This document shows, one piece after another, positions 9,823 to 20,130 of a DNA stretch of 64,000 nt. Where the stretch lies: positions 62,001-126,000 of the forward strand of contig NZ_MVDE01000005.1 of the NCBI RefSeq assembly GCF_002843385.1, in the 5' to 3' direction. Position 1 is the first letter of the stretch. Each line of letters opens with the position of its first letter. Under the pieces are notes generated by a model. That model worked only from the letters and a program-made list of their open reading frames with translations, did not search any database and was not told the DNA's origin. This DNA comes from Labilibaculum manganireducens. Its GTDB lineage: Bacteria > Bacteroidota > Bacteroidia > Bacteroidales > Marinifilaceae. Made by a program: the position numbers and the translations under genes.

Positions 9823-12800
9823 TTATACTAATTTAACGCTCAACCCTAAACCTCTTAGTTCATGTAATAATACATTAAGAGATTCCGGTATTCCAGGACT
9901 AGGCATTGGATCACCCTTAACAATAGCTTCGTAAGCTTTCGCTCTACCCACTACATCATCCGACTTAACGGTAAGGATTTCCTGTAAGATATGAGCCGCA
10001 CCAAAGGCCTCCAGAGCCCAAACCTCCATCTCTCCAAAACGCTGACCCCCAAACTGTGCCTTACCTCCTAGAGGTTGCTGGGTAATCAATGAATAAGGTC
10101 CAATAGAACGTGCATGCATCTTATCATCAACCATGTGACCAAGTTTCAGCATGTAAATAATACCTACTGTTGCCGGCTGATCAAATCTAAGTCCGGTACC
10201 ACCATCGTGTAAATAAGCTTTCCCAAAGGCTGGAACTCCAGCTCTGTCAGTATATTCAGTTATCTCATCAAGAGTTGCACCGTCAAAAATAGGAGTAGCA
10301 AATTTCAATCCCAGTTCTTTACCTGCCCAACCTAGTACAGTTTCAAATACCTGACCAAGATTCATACGAGATGGCACACCAAGAGGATTCAAACAAATAT
10401 CCACCGTAGTTCCGTCTTCAAGGAAAGGCATATCTTCTTCACGTACTACACGTGACACAATACCTTTATTTCCATGTCGACCTGCCATTTTATCACCAAT
10501 TTGGAGTTTACGCTTCTTAGCTACATAAACTTTAGCCATCTGAATAATACCAGCAGGCATTTCATCTCCAATAGTGACATTATATTTCTTACGCTTATTA
10601 GCACCCTGAAGTTCTTTGTACTTAATGATGTAATTGTGCAGTAATTTCTTAATTGTATCGTTCTTATCTTTATCGGTAGTCCACTTACTAGGATTAATTT
10701 CCAAATAGTTGATATCCATCAAAAGCTTCTGAGTAAACTTAACTCCCTTAGTAATTACATCAACATTTAAGTAATCCTTAACCCCTTGAGATGTTTTTCC
10801 ATTTACCAGAACAAACAATTTATCTACCAACCGAATCTTTAACTCATGAATCTGATTAGCAAGTTCTTCATCCAATTTAGCAATTAACGGCTTATCGGAT
10901 TGCTTGGATTTACGATCACGCATTGAACGGGAGAACAACTTCTTGTTGATAATTACACCTCGCAATGAAGGAGAAGCTTTCAAGGAAGCATCTTTTACAT
11001 CACCAGCCTTATCACCAAAAATAGCACGAAGTAATTTTTCTTCCGGAGAAGGGTCAGACTCACCTTTTGGAGTAATCTTACCAATTAAGATATCTCCAGG
11101 CTCAACTGTAGCTCCAATACGAATCAATCCATTCTCATCAAGATTTCGTGTTGCTTCTTCACTAACATTAGGAATATCAGAGGTTAACTCTTCCATACCC
11201 CGTTTAGTATCACGAACTTCCAGTGTGTACTCATCAACGTGAACCGAAGTAAATACATCATCCTTAACAATTCGCTCCGAAATTACAATCGCATCCTCAT
11301 AGTTGTAACCTTTCCAAGGCATAAATGCCACTTTAAGATTACGACCTAAAGCAAGTTCGCCTAATTGAGTCGCATATCCCTGAGTAAGAATCTGACCAGC
11401 AACAACTCGATCGCCCTTAGCCACAATCGGCTTAAGATCCATCGTTGTTCCCTGATTGGTTTTGCCATATTTTGGAAGTAAATAAGTTTTACTATTTCCT
11501 TCAAAGCTCACAAAAACCTCTTCCTCTGAACGTTCGTAATCAATTACAATTTTTGTTGCATCAACAAATTCAATTACTCCATCCCCTTCGGCACAAATCT
11601 GAGTTCTTGAATCTCTTACAAGATTCGCCTCTAAACCTGTTCCAACAATAGGTGATTCAGGATTAATAACCGGTACAGCCTGACGCATCATATTAGATCC
11701 CATCAAAGCACGGTTAGCATCATCATGCTCAAGGAATGGGATTAAAGAAGCTGCGATAGATGCAATTTGATTAGGAGCAACGTCCATCAAATTTAGCTTA
11801 TGAACTTCCTCAAAAGGGAAATCACCATCCATACGAGATTTTGCTTTTGCATTAACAAAAGATCCATCATCATTTATAGGTGCATTTGCCTGAGCAATTA
11901 TTAACCCTTCTTCTTCTTCCGCCGATAAATAATTTATTCCTTCAAGAGATAAATCAACCTTTCCATCTACAACCTTACGGTATGGAGTCTCAATAAATCC
12001 AAGATTATTAATCTTTGCGTAAACACACAAAGACGAAATCAGACCAATATTTGGTCCCTCAGGAGTTTCAATAGGACATAAACGTCCATAATGAGTATAG
12101 TGTACATCCCGAACCTCAAAACCTGCTCTTTCTCGGGAAAGACCACCTGGTCCAAGTGCTGACATTCTTCTTTTGTGTGTTATCTCAGCCAATGGATTCG
12201 TTTGATCCATGAATTGAGATAAAGCATTTGTTCCAAAAAAGGAATTAATTACAGAAGATAATGTTTTTGAATTAATCAAATCGATTGGAGTAAACACCTC
12301 ATTGTCACGAACATTCATTCTTTCACGAATAGTACGGGCCATACGGGCTAAACCAACACCAAACTGCGTATGAAGTTGTTCTCCAACAGTACGAACGCGA
12401 CGATTACTAAGGTGATCAATATCATCAACATCAGTACGCGCATTCAGCAATTTTATCAAATACTTGATAATTTCAATAATATCCTCCTTGGTTAATACCT
12501 TAGTATCATTAGCCGTATTTAGGCCTAATTTTTTATTGATACGGTATCTACCAACGTCACCTAAATCATAACGCTTGTCAGAGAAAAATAATTTATCGAT
12601 TACGTCTCGGGCTGTAGCCTCATCTGGTGGCTCAGAATTCCTTAACTGACGATAAATGTGAAGAACTGCTTCTTTTTCAGAGTTACAAGGATCTTTCTGC
12701 AAAGTATTATAAATAATTGCGTAATCGGCAAGATTTTGCTCCTCTTTATGCAATAAAATAGTCTTTGCTCCTGACTCAAGAATTTCTTCTATATGTTCTG

Positions 12801-13635
12801 GTTCTAGTATGGTCTCACGATCTATAATTACCTCGTTACGTTCAATAGATACAACCTCTCCTGTATCTTCATCCACAAAGTCTTCAATCCACGACTTAAG
12901 AACACGGGCGGCAAGTTTACGACCTACAATTTTTTTGAGTCCGCTTTTAGAAACTTTAATTTCATCAGCCAGATCAAAAATTTCTAAAATTTCTTTATCA
13001 CTTTCATAACCAATTGCACGTAACAATGTAGTTACAGGAAGTTTTTTCTTACGATCTATGTATGCAAACATGACATTATTAATGTCTGTCGCAAACTCAA
13101 TCCAAGAACCTTTAAATGGAATAATTCTGGCAGAATATAACTTGGTTCCGTTAGCGTGTACACTTTGTCCAAAGAACACACCTGGTGAACGGTGAAGTTG
13201 AGAAACAACAACACGTTCTGCTCCGTTAACCACGAAAGTACCCTTTTCTGTCATATAAGGAACTGTTCCAAGATATACATCCTGAATCACAGTATCAAAA
13301 TCCTCATGTTCTGGATCGGTACAGTAAAGTTTTAGCTTTGCTTTTAGTGGAACACTATAAGTTAAGCCTCTTTCGATACATTCTTCGATTGCGTAGCGGG
13401 GTGGATCAACAAAATAGTCGAGAAACTCCAATACGAAATTATTTCTAGTATCAGTAATTGGGAAATTCTCACTAAATACCTTAAATAATCCTTCGTTCTT
13501 TCTTTTCTCCGGGGTAGTTTCCAGCTGAAAAAAGTCTTGAAAAGATTTTAATTGAACCTCCAAAAAATCAGGATATGCAAGCTGATTTTTATTTGAAGTA
13601 AAACTAATTCTTTGACTAATTGTATTTGAAGACAT
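9823..13635 (-). CDS. rpoB: DNA-directed RNA polymerase subunit beta
   Basis: Second large catalytic subunit of RNA polymerase, 1270 residues. Signatures include the rifampicin-pocket region [20 protein letters not shown] followed by [20 protein letters not shown], the conserved [51 protein letters not shown] and the C-terminal [20 protein letters not shown]. The pocket residues look wild-type, so no resistance substitution is evident. It is preceded by rplL and followed by rpoC. Confidence 0.99.
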   Translation of the reverse strand: MSSNTISQRISFTSNKNQLAYPDFLEVQLKSFQDFFQLETTPEKRKNEGLFKVFSENFPITDTRNNFVLEFLDYFVDPPRYAIEECIERGLTYSVPLKAKLKLYCTDPEHEDFDTVIQDVYLGTVPYMTEKGTFVVNGAERVVVSQLHRSPGVFFGQSVHANGTKLYSARIIPFKGSWIEFATDINNVMFAYIDRKKKLPVTTLLRAIGYESDKEILEIFDLADEIKVSKSGLKKIVGRKLAARVLKSWIEDFVDEDTGEVVSIERNEVIIDRETILEPEHIEEILESGAKTILLHKEEQNLADYAIIYNTLQKDPCNSEKEAVLHIYRQLRNSEPPDEATARDVIDKLFFSDKRYDLGDVGRYRINKKLGLNTANDTKVLTKEDIIEIIKYLIKLLNARTDVDDIDHLSNRRVRTVGEQLHTQFGVGLARMARTIRERMNVRDNEVFTPIDLINSKTLSSVINSFFGTNALSQFMDQTNPLAEITHKRRMSALGPGGLSRERAGFEVRDVHYTHYGRLCPIETPEGPNIGLISSLCVYAKINNLGFIETPYRKVVDGKVDLSLEGINYLSAEEEEGLIIAQANAPINDDGSFVNAKAKSRMDGDFPFEEVHKLNLMDVAPNQIASIAASLIPFLEHDDANRALMGSNMMRQAVPVINPESPIVGTGLEANLVRDSRTQICAEGDGVIEFVDATKIVIDYERSEEEVFVSFEGNSKTYLLPKYGKTNQGTTMDLKPIVAKGDRVVAGQILTQGYATQLGELALGRNLKVAFMPWKGYNYEDAIVISERIVKDDVFTSVHVDEYTLEVRDTKRGMEELTSDIPNVSEEATRNLDENGLIRIGATVEPGDILIGKITPKGESDPSPEEKLLRAIFGDKAGDVKDASLKASPSLRGVIINKKLFSRSMRDRKSKQSDKPLIAKLDEELANQIHELKIRLVDKLFVLVNGKTSQGVKDYLNVDVITKGVKFTQKLLMDINYLEINPSKWTTDKDKNDTIKKLLHNYIIKYKELQGANKRKKYNVTIGDEMPAGIIQMAKVYVAKKRKLQIGDKMAGRHGNKGIVSRVVREEDMPFLEDGTTVDICLNPLGVPSRMNLGQVFETVLGWAGKELGLKFATPIFDGATLDEITEYTDRAGVPAFGKAYLHDGGTGLRFDQPATVGIIYMLKLGHMVDDKMHARSIGPYSLITQQPLGGKAQFGGQRFGEMEVWALEAFGAAHILQEILTVKSDDVVGRAKAYEAIVKGDPMPSPGIPESLNVLLHELRGLGLSVKLV

Positions 13636-13682
13636 TTACTTAAAATTAATTGAACCTAAACGATAATAAACAACAAAAAGGC

Positions 13683-13733
13683 TTAGAGTCCCGGTTAGGA
13701 ACTCTAAACCAAAATAACCCTATATATAGGTTT
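13683..13733 (-). other. Two stem-loops between rplL and rpoB
   Basis: The 106-base rplL-rpoB gap contains TTAGAGT...ACTCTAA (13683-13706) and a palindrome CCTATATATAGG (13719-13730). In other bacteria this gap holds an attenuator or RNase III site that lowers polymerase output relative to ribosomal proteins. The position matches that, but the function here is inferred. There is no strong T-run. Confidence 0.5.
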
Positions 13734-13741
13734 TAGCGCTT

Positions 13742-14113
13742 CTATTTAAGTTCAACTTCAGCTCCAGCTTCTTCTAATTGTGCTTTTAGTGCTTCAGCTT
13801 CTTCCTTAGAAACTTTTTCTTTCAATGGAGCTGGTGCAGCATCAACTGCAGCTTTAGCTTCTTTTAATCCAAGACCAGTTAATTCCTTAACCAATTTCAC
13901 AACAGCTAGTTTAGAACCACCTGCTGATTTAAGAATTACATCGAATTCACTTTGTTCAGCAGTAGCTTCAGCACCACCTGCTGCAGGAGCAGCAACAGCA
14001 GCAGCAGCAGCTGGCTCAATTCCGTACTCATCTTTCAAAATAGTAGCTAACTCACTTACTTCCTTAACAGTCAAATTAACTAATTCTTCTGCAAACTTTT
14101 TTAAATCTGCCAT
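13742..14113 (-). CDS. rplL: 50S ribosomal protein L7/L12
   Basis: Stalk protein of the large ribosomal subunit, 123 residues, that recruits translation GTPases. It has an N-terminal dimerisation helix ([20 protein letters not shown]) and an alanine-rich hinge ([13 protein letters not shown], about residues 36-48). The C-terminal domain carries EKTEFDV-like [20 protein letters not shown] and [12 protein letters not shown]. It lies 37 bases after rplJ, as in the standard rplJL pair. Confidence 0.98.
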   Translation of the reverse strand: MADLKKFAEELVNLTVKEVSELATILKDEYGIEPAAAAAVAAPAAGGAEATAEQSEFDVILKSAGGSKLAVVKLVKELTGLGLKEAKAAVDAAPAPLKEKVSKEEAEALKAQLEEAGAEVELK

Positions 14114-14150
14114 TTTCCTTCAGTTTTTAAAATTTAATTTACTAAATATA

Positions 14151-14669
14151 TTACTCTTTTTCTGAAAGTGTTTTCACAACACCAGCTAGGATATTCTTTC
14201 CTGATTCCAAGGAAGAAATAACATTCTTGATTGGAGATTGAAGCAATGCAACGATATCACCAATAAGTTCTTCTTTAGATTTGATTGAACAAAGAGCATT
14301 CAACTCATTGTCTCCAATATAAAGCGATTCTTCAACAAACGCCGCTTTCAGGATAGGTTTATCATGTCCCTTACGGAACTCTTTGATAAGCTTTGCAGGT
14401 AAATTTCCGGTTTCTGCCAACATAAGAGAAGTAGATCCCTTAAGTGCAACATTTAAACCTTCAAAATCACCTTCTGCTTTTTCCAAAGCAATTCGAAGAA
14501 GTGTATTCTTCACTACAACCAATTTTACTTCTTTTTCAAAACAAATTCTACGAAGAGAAGATGTTTTTTCTGCACTCATTCCTGAGATGTCAGTAAGATA
14601 AAAATGGTTTGAAGCGTTGATTTCCTCCGTCAAGCTATCAATAATCTGAATTTTTTGTTCCCTTTTCAT
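14151..14669 (-). CDS. rplJ: 50S ribosomal protein L10
   Basis: Base of the L7/L12 stalk, 172 residues. The N-terminal rRNA-binding domain contains FYLTDISGMSAEKTSSLRR and VVVKNTLLRIALEKAEG, and the long C-terminal helix SPIKNVISSLESGKNILAGV anchors L7/L12 dimers. It lies between rplA and rplL. In other bacteria L10 with L7/L12 represses its own mRNA leader, but no leader structure was worked out here. Confidence 0.97.
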   Translation of the reverse strand: MKREQKIQIIDSLTEEINASNHFYLTDISGMSAEKTSSLRRICFEKEVKLVVVKNTLLRIALEKAEGDFEGLNVALKGSTSLMLAETGNLPAKLIKEFRKGHDKPILKAAFVEESLYIGDNELNALCSIKSKEELIGDIVALLQSPIKNVISSLESGKNILAGVVKTLSEKE

Positions 14670-14699
14670 GATTACTAAGGTCTTGATTAAAAATTAAAA

Positions 14700-15395
14700 T
14701 TAGTCAAGAATAGACTTGACATCCACCTGAATACCAAGGCTCATTGTACTTGACAGGTATACACTCTTGATATAAGTTCCTTTGGCTGCAGAAGGCTTCA
14801 ATTTATTGATCATGCCAACAAATTCTTTAGCATTCTCATGAATTTTGTCTACATCAAAAGATACTTTACCAATGGATGAGTGAATAATACCATATTTATC
14901 GACCTTAAAATCAATCTTTCCAGCTTTCACTTCGGTAACTGCCTTAGCAATATCCATTGTTACAGTACCAGATTTAGGATTTGGCATCAAACCACGTGGT
15001 CCTAAAACTCGTCCTAAAGCACCAACTTTTGCCATAACAGTTGGCATGGTGATGATAACATCAATGTCAGTCCATCCTCCTTTGATCTTGGCAACATAAT
15101 CGTCAAGGCCAACATGGTCAGCACCTGCAGCTCTGGCTTCTTCTTCCTTATCAGGAGTACAAAGTACCAGAACACGAACATTTTTACCAGTACCATGAGG
15201 AAGGGTAACAACACCACGAACCATTTGGTTAGCTTTTCTTGGGTCAACTCCTAAGCGAACATCCATATCCATTGAGGCGTCAAATTTGGTGAAAGTAATC
15301 TCCTTAACCAACTTTGCTGCTTCGTCGATAGAATATAGCTTACCAGTCTCCACTTTCTCTGAAGCTAACTTACTATTTTTTGTTAGTTTACCCAT
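14700..15395 (-). CDS. rplA: 50S ribosomal protein L1
   Basis: L1-stalk protein that helps release E-site tRNA, 231 residues. Typical segments are [34 protein letters not shown], the highly conserved [19 protein letters not shown] and the C-terminal [19 protein letters not shown]. It lies 20 bases downstream of rplK in the classic rplKA arrangement. Confidence 0.98.
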   Translation of the reverse strand: MGKLTKNSKLASEKVETGKLYSIDEAAKLVKEITFTKFDASMDMDVRLGVDPRKANQMVRGVVTLPHGTGKNVRVLVLCTPDKEEEARAAGADHVGLDDYVAKIKGGWTDIDVIITMPTVMAKVGALGRVLGPRGLMPNPKSGTVTMDIAKAVTEVKAGKIDFKVDKYGIIHSSIGKVSFDVDKIHENAKEFVGMINKLKPSAAKGTYIKSVYLSSTMSLGIQVDVKSILD

Positions 15396-15415
15396 TTTAC
15401 TTGCAGTATTTATAA

Positions 15416-15859
15416 TTATTGATTAAGAGGATTATCACCACTAATAGTGACACCCATACTTCTTGCTGTTCCAGCAACCATACTCATGGCGCTTTCTAAT
15501 TTAAAAGCATTCAAATCTTTCATCTTTCCTTCTGCGATCTCGCGAACTTGATCCCAGGAAATAGAACCAACCTTAACACGGTTTGATTCAGCAGAACCAG
15601 ATTTTAATTTAGCAGCTTCCAGAATTTGAACAGCAACGGGAGGAGTTTTCGTAATAAATTCAAAAGAACTATCAGAATAAACTGTAATCACAACTGGAAT
15701 TACTTTTCCAGCCTGATCTTGAGTTCTTGCATTGAATTGCTTACAAAAATCCATAATATTAACCCCTTTAGACCCTAATGCCGGTCCAACTGGGGGTGAA
15801 GGATTTGCAGCACCACCTTTGATCTGCAATTTTATTAATCCTGCAACTTCTTTAGCCAT
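15416..15859 (-). CDS. rplK: 50S ribosomal protein L11
   Basis: L11 binds 23S rRNA at the GTPase-associated centre and is needed for stringent-response sensing. The protein has 147 residues. The N-terminal domain contains [20 protein letters not shown] and the C-terminal rRNA-binding domain contains [20 protein letters not shown] and [18 protein letters not shown]. It follows nusG with a 23-base gap. Confidence 0.98.
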   Translation of the reverse strand: MAKEVAGLIKLQIKGGAANPSPPVGPALGSKGVNIMDFCKQFNARTQDQAGKVIPVVITVYSDSSFEFITKTPPVAVQILEAAKLKSGSAESNRVKVGSISWDQVREIAEGKMKDLNAFKLESAMSMVAGTARSMGVTISGDNPLNQ

Positions 15860-15882
15860 AGCTTTCTTTTCTAAGGATTTAA

Positions 15883-16431
15883 TTATTCTTTTTCTACTTG
15901 CATGAAACTTAATTCAAGAGGAGTCTTTCTTCCGAAGATTTTAACCATAACTTTCAGTTTCTTCTTCTCAGCATTCACCTCTTCAATCACACCAGTAAAA
16001 CCATTAAACGGTCCATCCGTTACCTTAATCATTTCTCCAACAAAATAAGGAATACTAATCTCCTCATGTTTACCAGATAATTCATCAACCTTTCCAAGAA
16101 TGCGGTTCACTTCTGACATTCGCATTGGTGTTGGGTCGCCGCCTTTAGTATCCCCCAGGAAGCCAATCACATTCGTGATACCACGAAGGATGTGAGGAAT
16201 TTCGCCAACGAGTGCTGCTTCAATAAGAATATAGCCAGGTAAGAATATTCTTTCCTTGCTTATTTTCTTACCGTTGCGCACTTGAAATACTCTTTCGGTA
16301 GGAATTAGAACCTGTGATACATACTCCTGCAGACCTAGATTAGAAATTTCACTATCAATATATTCTTTGACTTTCTTTTCTTTTCCTCCGACAGTCCTAA
16401 GAACATACCATTTTCTATCAATTTCAACCAT
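15883..16431 (-). CDS. nusG: Transcription termination/antitermination factor NusG
   Basis: RNA-polymerase-binding elongation factor of 182 residues. The N-terminal NGN domain contains [18 protein letters not shown] and [13 protein letters not shown]. The C-terminal KOW domain contains the signature [20 protein letters not shown]. No extra insertion domain is present. It lies between secE and rplK in the conserved order. Confidence 0.97.
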   Translation of the reverse strand: MVEIDRKWYVLRTVGGKEKKVKEYIDSEISNLGLQEYVSQVLIPTERVFQVRNGKKISKERIFLPGYILIEAALVGEIPHILRGITNVIGFLGDTKGGDPTPMRMSEVNRILGKVDELSGKHEEISIPYFVGEMIKVTDGPFNGFTGVIEEVNAEKKKLKVMVKIFGRKTPLELSFMQVEKE

Positions 16432-16446
16432 GTTTTCTTTCAGGAA

Positions 16447-16638
16447 TTAGTAAAACATACTGTATATAATATCCATCAAATTCTTGAACCCAAAGTCCAT
16501 AGCGAAAATCGCTGTTGCAATAATAGCGGAAGCAACCATTACAACGATCGCACTACTTTGAAGTTCAGACCATGATGGCCAAGATACTTTCTGAACTAGT
16601 TCTTTATAAACTTCTTCAAAATAAATTTTTAGTTTCAT
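16447..16638 (-). CDS. secE: Preprotein translocase subunit SecE
   Basis: Small single-span subunit of the SecYEG translocon, 63 residues from the ATG at 16638 (MKLKIYFEEVYKELVQKVSW). The amphipathic helix with KVSWPSWSELQ is followed by a hydrophobic span (SSAIVVMVASAIIATAIFAM). An in-frame upstream start at 16686 would read into the tRNA-Trp gene and is rejected. The gene starts only 18 bases after the tRNA 3' end, so the two are probably co-transcribed. Confidence 0.95.
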   Translation of the reverse strand: MKLKIYFEEVYKELVQKVSWPSWSELQSSAIVVMVASAIIATAIFAMDFGFKNLMDIIYSMFY

Positions 16639-16656
16639 AAGGCTTGTTTGTCTTTG

Positions 16657-16729
16657 CACGGGTGGAGAGACTCGAACTCCCGACACCTGGTTTTGGAGAC
16701 CAGTGCTCTACCAACTGAGCTACACCCGT
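16657..16729 (-). tRNA. tRNA-Trp (anticodon CCA)
   Basis: A 73-base cloverleaf on the minus strand. The acceptor stem is ACGGGTG/CACCCGT, the D arm GCTC...GAGC, the anticodon stem CTGGT/ACCAG with loop CTCCAAA (anticodon CCA), and the T arm GGGAG-TTCGAGT-CTCTC. CCA is not encoded. It is wedged between tuf and secE. Confidence 0.97.
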
Positions 16730-16737
16730 CTATATTA

Positions 16738-16767
16738 AGATTGATCCGGAAAAAACCAGATCAATCT
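16738..16767 (-). other. Stem-loop between tuf and tRNA-Trp
   Basis: A 9-bp stem (AGATTGATC / GATCAATCT) with a 12-base loop lies in the 49-base gap after the tuf stop. The minus-strand tail is only TTAATATA, so it would be a weak or partial terminator, or a tRNA/mRNA processing signal. Confidence 0.5.
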
Positions 16768-16778
16768 CTATATATTTA

Positions 16779-17966
16779 TTACTCAATAATTTCAGTAATC
16801 TGACCAGCACCTACAGTTCTACCACCTTCACGCATAGCAAAACGTAAACCTATAGAACAAGCAACCGGAGTGATTAATTCAACATTAATAGTAACGTTAT
16901 CACCTGGCATTACCATCTCAACTCCTTCTGGAAGTGTAATCTCACCAGTTACATCAAGAGTTCTGATATAGAACTGAGGACGGTATTTATTATGGAATGG
17001 AGTGTGACGTCCACCTTCTTCTTTCTTCAACACATAAATCTCAGCTTTGATTTTTGTATGAGGAGTAATAGTTTTAGGATGACAAATAACCATACCACGT
17101 TTGATAGAAGATTTTTCAATACCTCTCAACAACAAACCAACGTTATCTCCAGCTTGACCTTCATCCAAAATCTTACGGAACATTTCAACACCAGTACAAA
17201 CTGTTTTCATACCTTCAGCACCTAAACCGATAATCTGAAGTTCTTCACCAGTTTTAACAATACCAGTTTCGATACGACCTGTTGCAACAGTACCACGACC
17301 TGTGATAGAGAATACATCCTCGATTGGCATCAAGAAAGGTTTATCTACATCACGAGGAGGAAGTGGAATCCATGAATCAACAGCAGCCATAAGTTCAAGA
17401 ATTTTTTCTTCCCATTCTGGCTCACCATTCAATCCACCAAGTGCAGATCCAGCGATGATTGGAGTATTATCCCCATCAAATTCGTAAAAATCTAAAAGTT
17501 CACGAACTTCCATTTCTACTAACTCCAGCATCTCTTCATCGTCAACCATGTCAACCTTGTTCAAGAAAACAACCATTTTAGGTACGTTTACCTGACGAGC
17601 CAACAAGATGTGCTCACGAGTTTGAGGCATAGGACCATCAGTTGCAGCACAAACCAAAATAGCACCATCCATCTGAGCAGCACCAGTTACCATGTTCTTT
17701 ACGTAATCCGCGTGACCAGGACAGTCAACGTGAGCGTAATGACGATTCTCAGTTGAATATTCAACGTGAGCAGTATTAATCGTAATACCTCTTTCTTTTT
17801 CTTCAGGTGCGTTATCGATAGAATCGAAAGACTTTATTTCGCAATATCCTTTTTTTGCTAACACAGTTGTGATCGCTGCAGTCAAGGTTGTTTTACCGTG
17901 ATCTACGTGACCAATGGTACCGATATTTACGTGTGGTTTTGACCTGTCAAAATGTTCTTTAGCCAT
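16779..17966 (-). CDS. tuf: Translation elongation factor Tu
   Basis: GTPase of 395 residues that delivers aminoacyl-tRNA to the ribosome. The G motifs are [10 protein letters not shown] (G1), the DCPGHADY region (G3) and NKVDM (G4). Domain 2 starts near [20 protein letters not shown], and the C-terminal [15 protein letters not shown] and [17 protein letters not shown] are typical. A four-tRNA cluster stands directly upstream, giving the tRNA-tuf-secE-nusG arrangement also known from the enterobacterial tufB operon. Confidence 0.98.
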   Translation of the reverse strand: MAKEHFDRSKPHVNIGTIGHVDHGKTTLTAAITTVLAKKGYCEIKSFDSIDNAPEEKERGITINTAHVEYSTENRHYAHVDCPGHADYVKNMVTGAAQMDGAILVCAATDGPMPQTREHILLARQVNVPKMVVFLNKVDMVDDEEMLELVEMEVRELLDFYEFDGDNTPIIAGSALGGLNGEPEWEEKILELMAAVDSWIPLPPRDVDKPFLMPIEDVFSITGRGTVATGRIETGIVKTGEELQIIGLGAEGMKTVCTGVEMFRKILDEGQAGDNVGLLLRGIEKSSIKRGMVICHPKTITPHTKIKAEIYVLKKEEGGRHTPFHNKYRPQFYIRTLDVTGEITLPEGVEMVMPGDNVTINVELITPVACSIGLRFAMREGGRTVGAGQITEIIE

Positions 17967-18023
17967 AACTCAAAAAGTTAATTAAAATTAGACAACAATT
18001 AAAAACAATACAATATATTTCTG

Positions 18024-18095
18024 AGCCATTGATGAGAATTGAACTCATGACCTCTTCCTTACCAAGGAAGCGCTCTACCCCTGAGCTACAACGGC
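18024..18095 (-). tRNA. tRNA-Thr (anticodon GGT)
   Basis: Cloverleaf with acceptor GCCGTTG/CAATGGC (one G-U pair), D arm GCTC/GAGC, anticodon stem CTTCC/GGAAG with loop TTGGTAA, and T arm ATGAG-TTCAATT-CTCAT. It is the last tRNA of the cluster, 57 bases before tuf. Confidence 0.97.
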
Positions 18096-18110
18096 AATCA
18101 CAAAAATGTG

Positions 18111-18183
18111 AGCGGGAAACGAGACTCAAACTCGCGACCCTCAGCTTGGAAGGCTGATGCTCTATCAACTGAGCTATTCCCGC
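18111..18183 (-). tRNA. tRNA-Gly (anticodon TCC)
   Basis: Cloverleaf with acceptor GCGGGAA/TTCCCGC, D arm GCTC...GAGC, anticodon loop CTTCCAA (anticodon TCC) and T arm GCGAG-TTTGAGT-CTCGT. It stands between tRNA-Tyr and tRNA-Thr(GGT). Confidence 0.97.
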
Positions 18184-18218
18184 AAAAAAGAAACATTACT
18201 ATTTCTTCTATAATTCTG

Positions 18219-18300
18219 TGGGGAGAGCAGGATTCGAACCTACGAAGACGATGTCAGCGGAGTTACAGTCCGCCCCAGTTGGCCACTTTGGTATCTCCCC
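18219..18300 (-). tRNA. tRNA-Tyr (anticodon GTA)
   Basis: An 82-base class II tRNA with an extended variable arm. The acceptor stem is GGGGAGA/TCTCCCC, the anticodon stem GCGGA/TCCGC with loop CTGTAAC (anticodon GTA), and the T arm contains GGTTCGAATCC. Confidence 0.97.
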
Positions 18301-18313
18301 AAAAAAATTACCG

Positions 18314-18387
18314 AGCCGATAGAGGGATTCGAACCCACGACCTGCTGATTACAAATCAGCTGCTCTGACCAACTGAGCTACATCGGC
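18314..18387 (-). tRNA. tRNA-Thr (anticodon TGT)
   Basis: Cloverleaf with acceptor GCCGATG/TATCGGC (one G-U pair), D arm GCTC...GAGC, anticodon stem GCTGA/TCAGC with loop TTTGTAA (anticodon TGT), and T arm GTGGG-TTCGAAT-CCCTC. It is the first gene of the transcript, about 45 bases after the predicted start point. Confidence 0.97.
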
Positions 18388-18438
18388 AACTTACAAACCA
18401 TCTATTTAACAGGCATACTTTTCCCTGAAAATGGTTTG

Positions 18439-18469
18439 CAAATGTAAAAATATTTTAAATTTATCACAA
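18439..18469 (-). promoter_or_regulatory. Promoter of the tRNA-tuf-secE-nusG-rpl-rpo transcript
   Basis: On the minus strand TTG (18467-18469) is followed after 20 bases by TACATTTG (18439-18446), a near-perfect Bacteroidota promoter. It lies between hpf and the first tRNA, and no other strong promoter was seen before tuf. This makes it the probable main promoter of the block. Confidence 0.75.
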
Positions 18470-18491
18470 GCTAATCGAACATTTTTTACGA

Positions 18492-18788
18492 TTATTTTGC
18501 GCGAAGTTTTTCTTTGTGTTTCACAAGCTGACGACGAAGAGCTTCAATCACCATATCTGTAGACTCTTCAAAGCTTTGACTTTGCTTTTTCGCAAACAAA
18601 TCAGCGCCTTTCAAATCTAAAATGATTTCCACAACTTTATTTTCTGCAGTAACTGACTTCTCCAAACGAAGAAAAACCTCAACCCCTACAATATCATCAT
18701 CAAGCTTCATCAACTTATCCAATTTACTCTGAATAAAAGCTTCAAGCTTATTATCAGCAACAAAACCAATTGATTGAATATTTACCAT
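18492..18788 (-). CDS. hpf: Ribosome hibernation-promoting factor, short HPF/RaiA type
   Basis: Protein of 98 residues with the HPF/YfiA fold, which binds the 30S decoding site and silences ribosomes in stationary phase. Sequence marks are MVNIQSIGFVADNKLEAFIQ at the N terminus, the DDIVGVEVFLRLEKS strand and a basic C-terminal helix (EALRRQLVKHKEKLRAK). It has no long C-terminal dimerisation domain, so it is the short form. It lies 19 bases after the xerC-like gene and probably shares its transcript. Confidence 0.9.
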   Translation of the reverse strand: MVNIQSIGFVADNKLEAFIQSKLDKLMKLDDDIVGVEVFLRLEKSVTAENKVVEIILDLKGADLFAKKQSQSFEESTDMVIEALRRQLVKHKEKLRAK

Positions 18789-18807
18789 ACTATTACCTCC
18801 ACATTTA

Positions 18808-19686
18808 TTATGCTCTTGGATGAGCTTGTTTATATACTTTATTTAAACGCTCGAATGTAGTATGAGTATAAATTTGGGTCGCAGAAAGATTGGAATGTCC
18901 AAGTAATTCTTTAACCGCATTCAATTCAGCCCCGTTGTTTAGCAAATGTGTGGCGAACGTATGACGCAACACATGAGGACTTCGCTTGGCAAGCGTTGTA
19001 ATCTTCGATAAGTGTTTTGTCACAATCCGATACAACAACTTTTCGTATACAGGCACCCCCTTTTTAGTTACAAAAAGAAAATCACTCCTCTCTTCAAAAG
19101 TTCTGCTTCTTTCTTCAAGATATTCATCAAGAAGCTTTTCAAGACCTTTGCTTACCGGAATGATCCTTTCCTTATTTCGTTTACCTAAGACCTTCACCAA
19201 AGAGGTTCCCCGATCAAAACTAGCAATTTTAAGATTCATCAATTCGGACAATCGCATGCCTGTCTGATAAAACATTTCAACAACTAATCTATCTCTAACC
19301 CCTTCAAACCCTTCGCCAAATTCAACTTCCCGCAGCAACTGCATTGCATGCTCAGCAACAAACCCAGGGAGTTTCTTCCCTTGCCGTGGCCCAACAACCC
19401 GATCCATAGGATTGGTGTCAACAACAGATTCCCGCAATAAGAATTTAAAAAAGGATTTCAAAGAAGACAATTTCCTATTTACTGTTCGTGAAGAGTTACC
19501 TTCATTCATTAAAAAAACGATCCATTTCCGCACACTTTTAAAATCCACATCTTTGACTTCCTCAACTTCATTTTTCGACATAAAATCAAAAAACTGAGTC
19601 AAATCACAATCATAAGATAGAATAGTATGTACCGAATATCGTTTTTCGAATTGTAAATAAGACAGAAAAGATTCCTTATAACTCAT
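18808..19686 (-). CDS. xerC: Tyrosine recombinase, XerC/XerD type
   Basis: Site-specific recombinase, most likely a dimer-resolution enzyme acting at dif. I take the ATG at 19686 (MSYKESFLSYLQFEKRYSVH), giving 292 residues; an in-frame start at 19707 would add seven residues. The N-terminal SAM-like DNA-binding domain has the HTILSYDCDL segment. The catalytic domain shows MRLSELMNLK (first Arg), HVLRHTFATHLLNNGA (His-x2-Arg), LGHSNLSATQIYTH (His and nucleophilic Tyr). Its chromosomal setting between rpsU and hpf and its lack of mobile neighbours argue for a housekeeping Xer protein and not a phage integrase. Confidence 0.85.
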   Translation of the reverse strand: MSYKESFLSYLQFEKRYSVHTILSYDCDLTQFFDFMSKNEVEEVKDVDFKSVRKWIVFLMNEGNSSRTVNRKLSSLKSFFKFLLRESVVDTNPMDRVVGPRQGKKLPGFVAEHAMQLLREVEFGEGFEGVRDRLVVEMFYQTGMRLSELMNLKIASFDRGTSLVKVLGKRNKERIIPVSKGLEKLLDEYLEERSRTFEERSDFLFVTKKGVPVYEKLLYRIVTKHLSKITTLAKRSPHVLRHTFATHLLNNGAELNAVKELLGHSNLSATQIYTHTTFERLNKVYKQAHPRA

Positions 19687-19757
19687 ACATCCAGGATATT
19701 TACCCAACAGGATAATCCAAGATACAAAAAATTAAGATATCAAGGAATAAAAAGAAA

Positions 19758-19949
19758 TTAATCTTCGTTCTGCTGCATGTTCTGAACGTAGATAGCATGA
19801 AGTTTCTCTACTCTTTTCTTCACAGAAGGTTTTGTATAAACCTGTCTTCCTCTTAGTTCTTTGATTACTCCAGTCTTTTCGAATTTTCTTTTGAATTTTT
19901 TCAAGGCTCTTTCAATGTTTTCGCCTTCTTTCATAGGAATAATAATCAT
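19758..19949 (-). CDS. rpsU: 30S ribosomal protein S21
   Basis: Small basic ribosomal protein of 63 residues, with MIIIPMKEGENIERALKKFK and a conserved FEKTGVIKELRGRQVYTKPS segment. In Bacteroidota S21 lies near the anti-Shine-Dalgarno region of 16S rRNA; that is family knowledge and fits the lack of Shine-Dalgarno sites here. It heads the rpsU-xerC-hpf group and has a good promoter 40 bases upstream. Confidence 0.95.
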   Translation of the reverse strand: MIIIPMKEGENIERALKKFKRKFEKTGVIKELRGRQVYTKPSVKKRVEKLHAIYVQNMQQNED

Positions 19950-19988
19950 AATTTTCTCCTTTAAATATTAATTTTTCTTACTGAGCCG

Positions 19989-20019
19989 CAAATTTATCAA
20001 TTCATTCACTATAATTCAA
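19989..20019 (-). promoter_or_regulatory. Promoter of rpsU (and probably xerC, hpf)
   Basis: On the minus strand TTG (20017-20019), 20 bases, then TAAATTTG (19989-19996). The start point would be near 19981, leaving a leader of about 30 bases. Confidence 0.65.
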
Positions 20020-20130
20020 ATATATTCGAAGAAAAGTACACAAATTTACTTCAATTAAAGAAATTATAGTCCTTAGCGGGAGCACAAAGATAGCAAATAA
20101 CCAATCCCTTCTCCACTTACAGACAACTTT

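Noticed and set aside
10904-11242. 112-residue plus-strand frame inside rpoB
   Set aside because: Shadow of the highly conserved rpoB coding sequence with no recognisable domain.
16639-16686. Longer SecE start
   Set aside because: The extra codons lie inside the tRNA-Trp gene; the ATG at 16638 gives the normal SecE length.
18108-18368. Open frame on the plus strand across the tRNA cluster
   Set aside because: It is the antisense translation of tRNA-Gly, tRNA-Tyr and tRNA-Thr genes, a well-known source of false proteins.
18808-19686. Phage or transposon integrase
   Set aside because: Housekeeping neighbours (rpsU, hpf) and full XerC-like length; no attachment-site duplication was seen at the nearby tRNA genes.
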